From positions 4,909,782-4,973,781 of the forward strand of contig NZ_WHOY01000031.1 of NCBI RefSeq assembly GCF_009765445.1: DNA of 64,000 nt, read 5' to 3'. Position 1 is the stretch's first letter. Each line of letters starts with the position of its first letter. The notes beneath the pieces were generated by a model, which made no database searches, was not told the DNA's origin, and saw nothing but the letters and a program-made list of their open reading frames with translations. The translations under genes were made by a program, and so were the position numbers. Shown piece by piece: positions 42,004 to 50,596 of the stretch. Source of the stretch: Pantoea sp. BAV 3049. Its GTDB lineage: Bacteria; Pseudomonadota; Gammaproteobacteria; Enterobacterales; Enterobacteriaceae.

Positions 42004-42239
42004 GTGACTCTCCAGATACTCAAGATACTCAAGATTGCTCTGCCCTCATGGCAGTGCGTGGTCAGCTAGCTGACACTCAGTTGCGCTTATTTTGCCACAA
42101 TCAGCATCAGGGCGGTTAACGTCTTAGAGCGATTGTTGTGATAACGCACAATTATCACCATCTCAGCCAGTATGTTATTATTTTTTCTCATATTGTCAGC
42201 TAAATATGGCCTTAAGGCCCGAACAGGACAGGGAGAATT

Positions 42240-43001
42240 ATGCTCGACATCGTTAAACGCACCACGCTGGGAGCCTTGCTGCTGCTGATTATGCCGCTCA
42301 GCGTCTGGGTATCTGGCTGGCAGTGGCATCCAGTGGCGATGGGGTTGGGTCACCAGATGCTGTTCTGGCTGACTGAAACGGTGACCAGTCCGTGGGGAAC
42401 GCTGAGCAGCGCCATTTTATGCGCCTGGTTTCTGTGGTGCCTGCGCTATCGCCTGAAGCCTGCGGTATTGTTGCTGGTGATTATGATCATGGCGATCCTC
42501 ATCGGGCAACAAACCAAAACCTTTATTAAAGACCAGGTGCAGGAACCCCGGCCTTACGTGCTCTGGCTGGAACAAAATCACGGTCTGAATGAGAAGACAT
42601 TTTATGAACAAAAACGCAAACACCGCAGCGCACTGGTCCGCGAAGCGATAGCCAGCGACAGCCGGATGCCAGACTGGCTGAAATCTCATTGGGAGTTTGA
42701 AACCGGTTATGCCTTCCCGTCAGGCCATACCATGTTTGCTGCCAGTTGGGCGCTGCTGGCGATAGGATTGCTGTGGCCCCGGCGCAGGATCGTCACGTTA
42801 ATCGTGATATTTGCCTGGGCGGTCGGGGTGATGGGTAGCCGCCTGTTACTGGGTATGCACTGGCCGCGCGATCTGGTCACATCCACGCTAATCAGTTGGG
42901 TGCTGGTGACGCTCGCCACCTGGCTGGTGCAGCGCTACTGCGGGCCGCTGACCGTGCCGCCTGCTGAGCAGCAGGAGATTCATCAACGAGAAGAGCAGTG
43001 A
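42240..43001 (+). CDS. pgpB: Phosphatidylglycerophosphatase B
   Basis: This 253-residue inner membrane PAP2 phosphatase dephosphorylates phosphatidylglycerophosphate and undecaprenyl pyrophosphate. It has about six membrane helices. The three PAP2 motifs are KDQVQEPRP (about 98), PSGH (about 160) and SRLLLGMHWPRD (about 200). GGGAG precedes the start. The length matches E. coli (254). Confidence 0.95.
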   Translation: MLDIVKRTTLGALLLLIMPLSVWVSGWQWHPVAMGLGHQMLFWLTETVTSPWGTLSSAILCAWFLWCLRYRLKPAVLLLVIMIMAILIGQQTKTFIKDQVQEPRPYVLWLEQNHGLNEKTFYEQKRKHRSALVREAIASDSRMPDWLKSHWEFETGYAFPSGHTMFAASWALLAIGLLWPRRRIVTLIVIFAWAVGVMGSRLLLGMHWPRDLVTSTLISWVLVTLATWLVQRYCGPLTVPPAEQQEIHQREEQ

Positions 43002-43144
43002 TTGTTATTCTGGCTTTTGCCCCCATAATTTAATCGTGGACAAGGAAATTTTACGGTCCCGGCTTTTGTTGACGCATCAGACAAGCAACAGAGCGATTTT
43101 TTTGGCATAATTCATCTGGTTATCACCAGACTATGGGACGGACT

Positions 43145-43453
43145 GTGAAATATTTGCTGATTTTTTTACTGGTTTTAGTGATCTTCATTATCTCCATTAC
43201 CCTTGGGGCACATAACGATCAGGTTGTCAGTTTTAACTACCTGCTTGCACAGGGGCAGTATCGGGTTTCCACGCTGGTGGCAACACTGTTTGCCGCTGGG
43301 TTTGTACTTGGTTGGGCAATTTGCGGCCTTTTCTGGCTGCGCCTTCGTGTTTCCCTGGCTAACTCGCAACGCAAACTTAAACGCCTGCAGCAACAGATGG
43401 GGCAGGTTGAAGAACCAGTGACAACGTCACCCGTTCCGGTCGTTAAGGAATAA
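43145..43453 (+). CDS. lapA: Lipopolysaccharide assembly protein A
   Basis: This 102-residue protein has two N-terminal membrane helices (about 2-22 and 42-65) and a C-terminal coiled-coil-like segment. It works with LapB in controlling LPS synthesis. The GTG at 43145 is chosen (MKYLLIFLLVL, the E. coli register and length). lapB follows 6 bp downstream. Confidence 0.94.
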   Translation: MKYLLIFLLVLVIFIISITLGAHNDQVVSFNYLLAQGQYRVSTLVATLFAAGFVLGWAICGLFWLRLRVSLANSQRKLKRLQQQMGQVEEPVTTSPVPVVKE

Positions 43454-43459
43454 TTTTAT

Positions 43460-44629
43460 ATGTTGGAACTGCTGTTTCTGTTATTACCCGTTGCCGCAGC
43501 CTATGGCTGGTATATGGGGCGCAGAAGTGCGCAACAGGATAAGCAACAGGAAGCCAGCCGGCTGTCACGGGATTACGTGGCGGGGGTGAACTTCCTGCTT
43601 TCCAACCAGCAGGATAAAGCCGTCGATCTGTTCCTTGATATGCTCAAGGAGGACAGTGGAACGGTTGAAGCTCACCTGACGTTAGGAAACTTGTTTCGCT
43701 CCCGGGGAGAGGTGGACAGGGCCATCCGCATTCACCAGGCGCTGATGGAAAGTGCCTCACTGACTTACGATCAGCGCTTGCTCGCCGTGCAGCAGCTGGG
43801 ACGCGATTACATGGCGGCAGGTTTTTACGATCGAGCAGAAGAGATGTTCAGCCAACTGGTTGATGAGACTGACTTCCGGGTGGGAGCACTGCAGCAGCTG
43901 CTGATTATTCATCAGGCCACCAGTGACTGGCCGAAAGCGATTGAAGTGGCAGAACGGCTGGTGAAGCTGGGCAAAGATCGCCAGCGGATGGAAATTGCTC
44001 ACTTCTACTGCGAACTGGCATTACAGGCAATGAGCAGCGACGATCTCGATCGTGCCATGAACCTGCTGAAAAAAGGCGAGGCTGCCGACCGTCAGAGCGC
44101 CAGGGTGTCGATCATGATGGGCCGCATTTACATGGCGAAAGGGGAGTACGGCAAAGCTGTTGGCTTCCTGCAGCGGGTCATTGAGCAGGATAAAGAACTG
44201 GTCAGTGAAACGCTGGAAATGCTGGAAACCTGCTATATACAGTTGAAACAGCCGGAGGCCTGGGCGGAGTACCTCAAACGTTGTGTTGAGGAGAACACTG
44301 GCGCGGTGGCCGAACTTTATCTGTCCGATGTGATTGAGCACGACGAAGGTGGGGAAGTGGCACAGCTTTACATCAATCGTCAACTGCAGCGTCATCCAAC
44401 CATGCGTGTGTTCCACCGGCTGATGGACTTCCACCTTAACGAAGCGGAAGAAGGCAGGGCGAAAGACAGCCTGATGGTGCTGCGGGATATGGTGGGTGAG
44501 CAAATCCGCACTAAACCTCGTTACCGCTGCAACAAATGTGGTTTCACCGCCCATGCGCTTTACTGGCACTGTCCTTCATGCCGGGCCTGGTCATCCGTTA
44601 AACCGATTCGCGGACTCGACGGTCAGTAA
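43460..44629 (+). CDS. lapB: Lipopolysaccharide assembly protein B
   Basis: This 389-residue TPR protein regulates LPS by presenting LpxC to the FtsH protease. An N-terminal membrane anchor (about 1-20) is followed by several TPR repeats (about 35-340). A C-terminal rubredoxin-like metal site has CNKCGFTAHALYWHCPSC. The length equals E. coli LapB. It forms an operon with lapA and probably runs towards pyrF. Confidence 0.97.
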   Translation: MLELLFLLLPVAAAYGWYMGRRSAQQDKQQEASRLSRDYVAGVNFLLSNQQDKAVDLFLDMLKEDSGTVEAHLTLGNLFRSRGEVDRAIRIHQALMESASLTYDQRLLAVQQLGRDYMAAGFYDRAEEMFSQLVDETDFRVGALQQLLIIHQATSDWPKAIEVAERLVKLGKDRQRMEIAHFYCELALQAMSSDDLDRAMNLLKKGEAADRQSARVSIMMGRIYMAKGEYGKAVGFLQRVIEQDKELVSETLEMLETCYIQLKQPEAWAEYLKRCVEENTGAVAELYLSDVIEHDEGGEVAQLYINRQLQRHPTMRVFHRLMDFHLNEAEEGRAKDSLMVLRDMVGEQIRTKPRYRCNKCGFTAHALYWHCPSCRAWSSVKPIRGLDGQ

Positions 44630-44633
44630 TCCT

Positions 44634-44656
44634 GCAACGGAACTGGCCGTTGTTTT
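44634..44656 (+). terminator. Candidate lapB terminator
   Basis: CAACGG pairs with CCGTTG and is followed by TTTTCG. It is short, so termination may be partial. Confidence 0.5.
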
Positions 44657-44850
44657 CGATGCTTTTTAGTTACAACATACTAAAGATATTGACATAAACA
44701 GTTGTCTGTTACTTCGGTGTTCACTTCGTCTGGCAGGGCGAAACGGGCGAAAACTCTGATGGTAAACTGTGAATTCGTGGAGTCCGCAGGTAGAATGCTT
44801 GCCGTTTATCTCTTGCGCCTTGCGGTGCTTCATATTCAGAGGGTTTTTCC

Positions 44851-45567
44851 ATGCAGTCACCTCAGGTAACCGGTTCCCCTATTCTGGTCGCGCTCGATTA
44901 TGCCGATCGCAACAGTGCACTGGCTTTTGTTGACCAGATCGACCCGCGCAGCTGCCGGCTTAAAGTGGGCAAAGAGATGTTTACCCTGTTTGGGCCTCAG
45001 CTGGTACGCGATCTGCAACAGCGTGGCTTTGAAGTGTTCCTCGATCTGAAATTCCATGACATTCCCAACACTACGGCACATGCCGTGGCGGCCGCGGCAG
45101 ATCTCGGTGTGTGGATGGTGAATGTGCATGCCAGCGGCGGCGCGCGCATGATGGATGCGGCACGTGAAGCGCTGCTGCCATTTGGGAAGGATGCGCCTTT
45201 GCTGATTGCTGTCACCGTACTGACCAGCATGGAAGCCCAGGATCTGAGAGATATCGGTATTGAGCTTTCGCCTGCAGACCATGCGGAACGTCTGGCAAGA
45301 TTAACGCAGAAATGTGGACTGGACGGCGTTGTCTGCTCAGCGCAGGAGGCTGTTCGCTTTAAGCATGCACTGGGCGCAGATTTCCGCCTGGTTACGCCGG
45401 GTATCCGTCCGGCAGGAAGCGATGCGGGTGACCAGCGCCGCATCATGACACCACAACAGGCTAAGCAGGCGGGCGTGGACTATATGGTGATCGGACGTCC
45501 GATTACTCAGGCCACCGATCCGGCTGCCGCGCTTGCCGGCATTCTTGCATCGTTGCAGGAGGCATAA
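44851..45567 (+). CDS. pyrF: Orotidine 5'-phosphate decarboxylase
   Basis: This 238-residue TIM barrel makes UMP from OMP. The catalytic Asp65-Lys67-Asp70 set is in [12 protein letters not shown], and the phosphate-binding end is TPGIRPAG and [14 protein letters not shown] precedes the ATG. yciH overlaps by 1 bp (TAATG), as in E. coli. Confidence 0.97.
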   Translation: MQSPQVTGSPILVALDYADRNSALAFVDQIDPRSCRLKVGKEMFTLFGPQLVRDLQQRGFEVFLDLKFHDIPNTTAHAVAAAADLGVWMVNVHASGGARMMDAAREALLPFGKDAPLLIAVTVLTSMEAQDLRDIGIELSPADHAERLARLTQKCGLDGVVCSAQEAVRFKHALGADFRLVTPGIRPAGSDAGDQRRIMTPQQAKQAGVDYMVIGRPITQATDPAAALAGILASLQEA

Positions 45568-45890
45568 TGGCTGATAACAACAGGCTGGTTTACTCCACCG
45601 AAAGCGGGCGGATTGATCAGCCAAAAGAGCAGGTACAGCGGCCAAAGGGTGACGGTATCGTGCGCATCCAGCGACAGACCAGCGGCAGAAAAGGTAAGGG
45701 CGTTTGCCTGGTCACCGGACTGGATCTGGAGGATGGGGAACTGGGCAAGCTGGCGGCAGAACTGAAAAAGAAGTGCGGCTGTGGCGGTTCGGTCAAAGAT
45801 GGCGTTATTGAGATCCAGGGTGACAAGCGCGACCTGCTCAAAACGCTGCTCGAAGCCAAAGGACATAAAGTCAAACTGGCCGGTGGCTGA
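45567..45890 (+). CDS. yciH: YciH, SUI1/eIF1-like translation factor homologue
   Basis: This 107-residue protein has the SUI1 (eIF1) fold, with GKGVCLVTGLDLED, LKKKCGCGGSVKDG and the C-terminal LEAKGHKVKLAGG. E. coli YciH resembles the start-selection activity of IF3 and is linked to stress translation. Its start overlaps the pyrF stop, so it is coupled. Confidence 0.95.
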   Translation: MADNNRLVYSTESGRIDQPKEQVQRPKGDGIVRIQRQTSGRKGKGVCLVTGLDLEDGELGKLAAELKKKCGCGGSVKDGVIEIQGDKRDLLKTLLEAKGHKVKLAGG

Positions 45891-45907
45891 GTGTGGTGAC
45901 GCAATGC

Positions 45908-45939
45908 AAAAGGGCTGCGAAAGATCGCGGCCCCTTTTT
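45908..45939. terminator. Terminator between yciH and osmB
   Basis: AAAAGGGCTGCGA pairs imperfectly with TCGCGGCCCCTTTT and is followed by T. It is placed between convergent genes and may act both ways. Confidence 0.75.
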
Positions 45940-45999
45940 GTGTAGATGCGTTGCTGTAGCCTGACTTGTTTTTTTATTGTTCAGAGAATATCACCAGGA

Positions 46000-46218
46000 T
46001 TAACGGCTGATTTGATGCCCGATAATCCCACCTACCGCAGCGCCGCCTACCGTGCCCAGACCACTTCCATTGGACAGAATAGAACCACCGATAGCACCAG
46101 CACCAGCGCCAATCGCGGTATTGCGATCGCGCTTCGACCAGTGAGAGCACGCGCTCAGAGAAAGCACTAAAGTTGCGGCCAGCAGGCCCGCAGTCATGCG
46201 TTTTGCAGTTATTGTCAT
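46000..46218 (-). CDS. osmB: Osmotically inducible lipoprotein OsmB
   Basis: This 72-residue lipoprotein has the lipobox LSAC (Cys about residue 24) and a glycine-rich (glycine-zipper) C-terminal half with AIGAGAGAIGG and GGAAVGGIIGHQ. E. coli OsmB is also 72 residues and is induced by osmotic and stationary-phase stress. The start at 46218 has GGAG 8 bp upstream. Confidence 0.95.
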   Translation of the reverse strand: MTITAKRMTAGLLAATLVLSLSACSHWSKRDRNTAIGAGAGAIGGSILSNGSGLGTVGGAAVGGIIGHQISR

Positions 46219-46465
46219 AATCACTTCTCCATAAATTACACTGCAGAGATACCATTGTTTAGTTTAGCTTCTAACTATCATCCCTGGTGCTATTGCACAT
46301 TAATATTGTATGGACCTCTGGTTATTTTCACAGGTAAAAAATCTTAAATCACAACGTGCATTTCCGGCTCTCCAGCCAAATACTGCCGCGCATCCAGCCA
46401 TTGTCTCCATACCCAGCCAGCGACCCTCAGGAGAAAATGGACTAAATTGCCTGCGGAGAAACAGA

Positions 46466-47167
46466 ATGCTGGAATTACTGAAACAACAGGTGCTGGAAGC
46501 CAATCTCGCGTTACCTCACCATGGGCTGGTGGTGTTCACCTGGGGCAACGTCAGTGCGGTGGACCGCGAGTCAGGGCTGATGGTGATTAAGCCCTCAGGC
46601 GTAAGTTATACCAACATGCAGCGTGACGATATGGTAGTGGTTGACGTTGCCAGCGGTAAAGTGATTGAGGGGAAAATGCGTCCTTCATCGGATACGGATA
46701 CCCACCGGGCGCTATATCTCGCCTGGCCCAAAGTTGGCAGTATTGTCCACACGCACTCCCGTCACGCTACTATCTGGGCACAGGCCGGTCTGGATATTCC
46801 CGCCTGGGGAACCACCCACGCTGATGATTTTTATGGGGCGATCCCCTGTACCCGACAGATGACTCAGGAAGAGATCCAGAGCCGTTATGAGTGGGAAACG
46901 GGGCAGGTGATTATCGAAACTTTCCATCAGCGTGATCTGGATCCGCTGGCAGTGCCTGCCGCACTGGTCAATTCACACGGGCCGTTTTGCTGGGGAGCCA
47001 CTCCTGAAAAAGCAGTCCATTCTGCCGTGGTGCTGGAAGAGGTGGCGTATATGGGGATTTTCAGCCAACAGCTGTCGCCCGCATTACCTTCCATACAACA
47101 GCCATTACTGGACTGCCATTATTTGCGTAAACACGGAAGTAATGCCTGGTATGGTCAGGGAAAATAA
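46466..47167 (+). CDS. araD: L-ribulose-5-phosphate 4-epimerase family protein (AraD-like)
   Basis: This 233-residue class II aldolase/adducin-fold protein matches L-ribulose-5-phosphate 4-epimerase, which interconverts L-ribulose-5-P and D-xylulose-5-P. Zinc ligands are in [13 protein letters not shown] and the later NSHGPF segment; the substrate segments are [23 protein letters not shown] and [14 protein letters not shown]. The start at 46466 follows GGAG; upstream open sequence lacks family features. No araA, araB, ula or sgb genes are nearby, so the substrate pathway is uncertain and UlaF/SgbE are alternatives. Confidence 0.88.
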   Translation: MLELLKQQVLEANLALPHHGLVVFTWGNVSAVDRESGLMVIKPSGVSYTNMQRDDMVVVDVASGKVIEGKMRPSSDTDTHRALYLAWPKVGSIVHTHSRHATIWAQAGLDIPAWGTTHADDFYGAIPCTRQMTQEEIQSRYEWETGQVIIETFHQRDLDPLAVPAALVNSHGPFCWGATPEKAVHSAVVLEEVAYMGIFSQQLSPALPSIQQPLLDCHYLRKHGSNAWYGQGK

Positions 47168-47366
47168 TCAGATCAGTGCTATTAACATAATTCCGGCAAC
47201 AGTTTTAACTGAAATTGGTTATCTGCCCCCTCCTTGTTTTTCAGGCGCTGGCAAGGAGATAATTCTTACTGTTTTATCTTAAAAATCAAATGCCCGTTTA
47301 GTGATCTCACACTCTGGATTACGCTGGAAACGCGCTTAAGCGCTCCCACAAACAGAGGATGAGACT
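47168..47366. promoter_or_regulatory. rpfF promoter region with palindrome
   Basis: About 200 bp upstream of rpfF. A perfect 12-bp palindrome GCGCTTAAGCGC lies at 47332-47343, only 23 bp before the start codon and just ahead of the AGAGG ribosome binding site. It could be an operator or a short leader hairpin. Confidence 0.4.
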
Positions 47367-48236
47367 ATGACAGTAATTAATCAGACTACCTGCAGGCTCT
47401 TTAGCGAAGTTGGACAAACCACACAGCTCTCCGCTTACTATGAAGAAGGCCGACGTACCCTGTGGATGATGCTGCGGGCACAACCGCGCCCGAGTTTTAA
47501 CCACGAACTGATCGAAGAGATCATGAACCTCAGCTATGCCGCCCAGCGTTCTGGCTTGCCCATTGATTTCTGGGTAACCGGCTCACTGGTGCCGACGATG
47601 TTTAATGCCGGCGGCGATCTGCGGTTCTTTGTTGAATCAATCAAGAACGGAAGGCGTGAGGCGTTAAGAGCTTACGCACGGGCCTGCGTGGATTGCATTC
47701 ACGCGGCGGCCAGAGGATTTGATACCGGGGCGGTCACCATCGCGATGATTGAAGGCAGTGCATTAGGAGGGGGGTTCGAGGCTGCGCTGGCCCACCATTT
47801 TATTCTGGCGCAGGACACTGCAAGGATGGGCTTCCCGGAGATAGCTTTCAACCTGTTTCCCGGCATGGGTGGCTATTCTCTGGTTGCCCGTCGTTCCGGA
47901 ATGAAACTGGCAGAAGAACTGATCTGTGAAGGAGAATCACATACGGCAGAATGGTTTGAAACACGTGGCTTGGTTGACAAGCTGTTCCAGCCGGGCGAAG
48001 GCTACCATGCCACACGCACCTTCATTGACACTCTGCAGCCGAAACTGAATGGTGTCAGAGCCATGCTGAAGGCGCGTCAGCGGGTACTGCAGCTTACGCG
48101 GGCTGAGCTGATGGATATCACTGAGGACTGGGTCGACTTTGCGTTTACTATTGAGCCTAAGGATATCGCCTATATGGAACGTCTGGTGCAGTTGCAGAAT
48201 CGCCACAGCTCTCAGACGATGCGCAAAGCCGGATAA
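47367..48236 (+). CDS. rpfF: DSF-family signal synthase RpfF (crotonase fold)
   Basis: This 289-residue crotonase-superfamily protein matches RpfF, which makes cis-2-unsaturated fatty acid signals (diffusible signal factors) from acyl-ACP by dehydration and thioester cleavage. The length equals Xanthomonas RpfF. The two catalytic glutamates correspond to Glu138 (GGGFEAAL) and Glu158 (GFPEIAFNLFPGMGGY). FNAGGDLRFF matches the conserved FNLGGDLALF block. It is tail to tail with rpfR, 1 bp apart, the arrangement I recall for Burkholderia and Cronobacter. E. coli has no rpfF here. Confidence 0.9.
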   Translation: MTVINQTTCRLFSEVGQTTQLSAYYEEGRRTLWMMLRAQPRPSFNHELIEEIMNLSYAAQRSGLPIDFWVTGSLVPTMFNAGGDLRFFVESIKNGRREALRAYARACVDCIHAAARGFDTGAVTIAMIEGSALGGGFEAALAHHFILAQDTARMGFPEIAFNLFPGMGGYSLVARRSGMKLAEELICEGESHTAEWFETRGLVDKLFQPGEGYHATRTFIDTLQPKLNGVRAMLKARQRVLQLTRAELMDITEDWVDFAFTIEPKDIAYMERLVQLQNRHSSQTMRKAG

Positions 48237-48237
48237 T

Positions 48238-50220
48238 CTAGCGGGCAGGATGCTTAGCCAGCCACTGCTCAAGCTCCTCTGCAGGCATCGGCCTGGCATA
48301 TAAGAACCCCTGGCGAGCATCGACACCGCTCGCCATCACGAAAGACTCTTCCTCCACCGTTTCAATTCCCTCGGCAATAACCTGCAAATCCAGCGCTTTG
48401 GCCACTGCGACGATAGCGCGAACCAGCGACTGCGAAACCGGCTGATTATTCACACCGCGCACAAAACTTTGATCCAGCTTGATGGCGTTTATCGGCACTC
48501 TTGCCAGTTGAGAGAGGGAAGAGTAGCCGGTACCGAAATCGTCAAGATGCACTTTTGCTCCCAGCTGCTGGAACTGCTCCATCAGCGCCAGCGCCTGCTG
48601 CTCGTTTTCGATCAGGCTGCTTTCGGTCAGTTCGATATCGATCGGGCAGTCCTCCAGCTTTGCCTGATCCAGCGCGAGTTTCAGGTCTGAGTAGATACTC
48701 TGGTCGATCAGCTGACGGGGTGAAACGTTGACTGCCACGCGCAGGTTGATCCCTTTCTCTCGCCAGTGAACGATCTGCGCCAGTGCGGTTAACATCACCC
48801 AACGGCCAAGCGGCACAATCAGGCCTGACTCCTCGGCATAGGAGATAAAATTACCCGGCGAAACCAGCCCGCGCTCTGGAGAGAGCCAGCGCACCAGTGC
48901 CTCGACGCTGTGTACATTGCCCGCATGATCCAACTTTGGCTGATAGTGAATAATCAGCTGATTTTGGTCCAGCGCTTTGCGCAGGTTGGTATCCAGCCAG
49001 AGATACTCAAAGACGCGCTGGTTCATCTCGGCACTGAAAATACAGAACTTGCCACGGCCATTCTCCTTGGCGGTATACATTGCCGTATCGGCGTTCCGTA
49101 TCAGGCTCTCGCGGTCTTCGCCATGCTGGGGGCTGACGGCAATGCCAATTGAACAGCCCGAGTACACTTCAATCAGGCCGATGCGGAATGGCTGTTTAAG
49201 CCGATCCAGAATGCGTGAAGCCATTGCCTCCAGCGATGCCTGGCTGGCCGTGGTTGCCAGCACGATAAACTCATCGCCCCCCAGTCGGGCCAGCGTCTGG
49301 TCCTTATCCAGACAGCTGAGGATCGCCAGTGAGACCGCCTGCAACAGCTGATCGCCGAACATATGGCCATAGGCATCGTTGACCTTTTTAAAATTATCCA
49401 GGTCAAGATAGACAATGCCAATCTGCTGATCAACACGGTGTTCCAGCGCCTCGGCGATAGAGTGGTTGATCGCGTTACGGTTGGGCAAACCGGTAATGGT
49501 ATCGGTGTTAGCCAGTACCCGCAGACGCTCCTGCGCCCGTCGTTCTTCGGTAATATCTGTGCCTGAACAGATCAGATAAATTTCGTTTTTACCGCTGCCG
49601 CTGTGGACGAACTTGTTGCGGAACAGGAACAGCCGCTGGCCTTTTTTGGTCTTGATCCAGCGTTCCACCTCGTAAGAGCTGCCGTCGCGGAAAAAACCGC
49701 TAATATTACGGCGCGATGCGGCGGCTTCCTGCTTGGTCATAAAGAGCTGGAAGACGTTACGGCCAATCACTTCCTGCTCCTTGAGCCCGGTATACTCCTC
49801 ACTCTTGCGGTTAAAACGCTGGATATTTCCCCGCTGGTCGAGGATCACGATCACCGAGTTGGCTTCGGAAACCACCTGCTCGGCAAAAGAGAGACCCAGC
49901 ACCAGATCGCGGGCCACGGAGGAGGTATCTCCCCACGCCGAAGCGCTACCCGCCCATTCAGATTGATTAACCTTTCTGCCAACCAGATGCAGCGAAAGCG
50001 GTTCCCCATATAAGGAAATCGTAAGATTTACGCTGCAGGTGATCACTGTCATTGCCCGCAGCAAGCTGGCCTGGCTCGCGGTGAGGGCGACAGCTATATG
50101 CGTACTGGCTGATTCATCTTCAGCAAACAAAAGGGCATCGCTGTCGGCCGTTAAACGCCAATGAGGGCTGGTAGTACCAAAATAGGTATCAAGTAACGAT
50201 TGCCCTTGGTCATCGGTCAT
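48238..50220 (-). CDS. rpfR: RpfR/PdeR: PAS-GGDEF-EAL receptor and c-di-GMP phosphodiesterase
   Basis: This 660-residue signalling protein has an N-terminal domain (about 1-110) expected to be the RpfF-interaction domain, a PAS domain (about 112-225), a GGDEF domain with GGDEF at 314-318 and an EAL domain with EALVRW from 440 and DDFGTGYSSL at 560-569. It is the homologue of E. coli PdeR (Gmr/YciR) and of Burkholderia RpfR, where the PAS domain binds BDSF and stimulates c-di-GMP hydrolysis. Both enzymatic motifs look intact. AGGAG precedes the start. rpfF is directly opposite, 1 bp away; rnb is upstream, as in E. coli. Confidence 0.92.
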   Translation of the reverse strand: MTDDQGQSLLDTYFGTTSPHWRLTADSDALLFAEDESASTHIAVALTASQASLLRAMTVITCSVNLTISLYGEPLSLHLVGRKVNQSEWAGSASAWGDTSSVARDLVLGLSFAEQVVSEANSVIVILDQRGNIQRFNRKSEEYTGLKEQEVIGRNVFQLFMTKQEAAASRRNISGFFRDGSSYEVERWIKTKKGQRLFLFRNKFVHSGSGKNEIYLICSGTDITEERRAQERLRVLANTDTITGLPNRNAINHSIAEALEHRVDQQIGIVYLDLDNFKKVNDAYGHMFGDQLLQAVSLAILSCLDKDQTLARLGGDEFIVLATTASQASLEAMASRILDRLKQPFRIGLIEVYSGCSIGIAVSPQHGEDRESLIRNADTAMYTAKENGRGKFCIFSAEMNQRVFEYLWLDTNLRKALDQNQLIIHYQPKLDHAGNVHSVEALVRWLSPERGLVSPGNFISYAEESGLIVPLGRWVMLTALAQIVHWREKGINLRVAVNVSPRQLIDQSIYSDLKLALDQAKLEDCPIDIELTESSLIENEQQALALMEQFQQLGAKVHLDDFGTGYSSLSQLARVPINAIKLDQSFVRGVNNQPVSQSLVRAIVAVAKALDLQVIAEGIETVEEESFVMASGVDARQGFLYARPMPAEELEQWLAKHPAR

Positions 50221-50596
50221 CTGGTTCTCCTCGAAGGATGCAATGCAGGCTGTATCTTCTTATTTTAGCAACAGTATTCGGCAACCAGCATAATCTCAAG
50301 ATGTATGTTGTATATATTTTTGAACGGTAAAACAACCCGGCGAATAAAATGCCCCGATCGAAACTCCAGATGGAGAATTTACTGCGGAGATTTGCCTGAG
50401 AAACCTGTTTTAAATGGTAAAAAGCTGTGAGGGTAGTAGCGATGAGTATATTTACGATTGGGTGGTTGCTATCGGTTTTTTTTCATAAGTAACAGCAACA
50501 TTGCCGCACTACTGAGACTAGAGAATGTTTAGCTCTCTGCATGGTTGCGGGAGGGCGGCAGGCGGAATAATCGACGTTATCCCGCCTGTTGAAACG
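50221..50596. other. rpfR-rnb intergenic region
   Basis: About 375 bp, AT-rich in the middle. An imperfect inverted repeat near 50557-50588 (arms CAGGCGG and CCGCCTG) lies just after rnb and may act as its terminator, though no T tract follows. The rpfR promoter should lie here. No gene seen. Confidence 0.4.

Noticed and set aside
46310-46465. N-terminal extension of the AraD-like protein
   Set aside because: The open upstream codons lack family similarity; GGAG before 46466 and the conserved [17 protein letters not shown] start decide for the shorter form.
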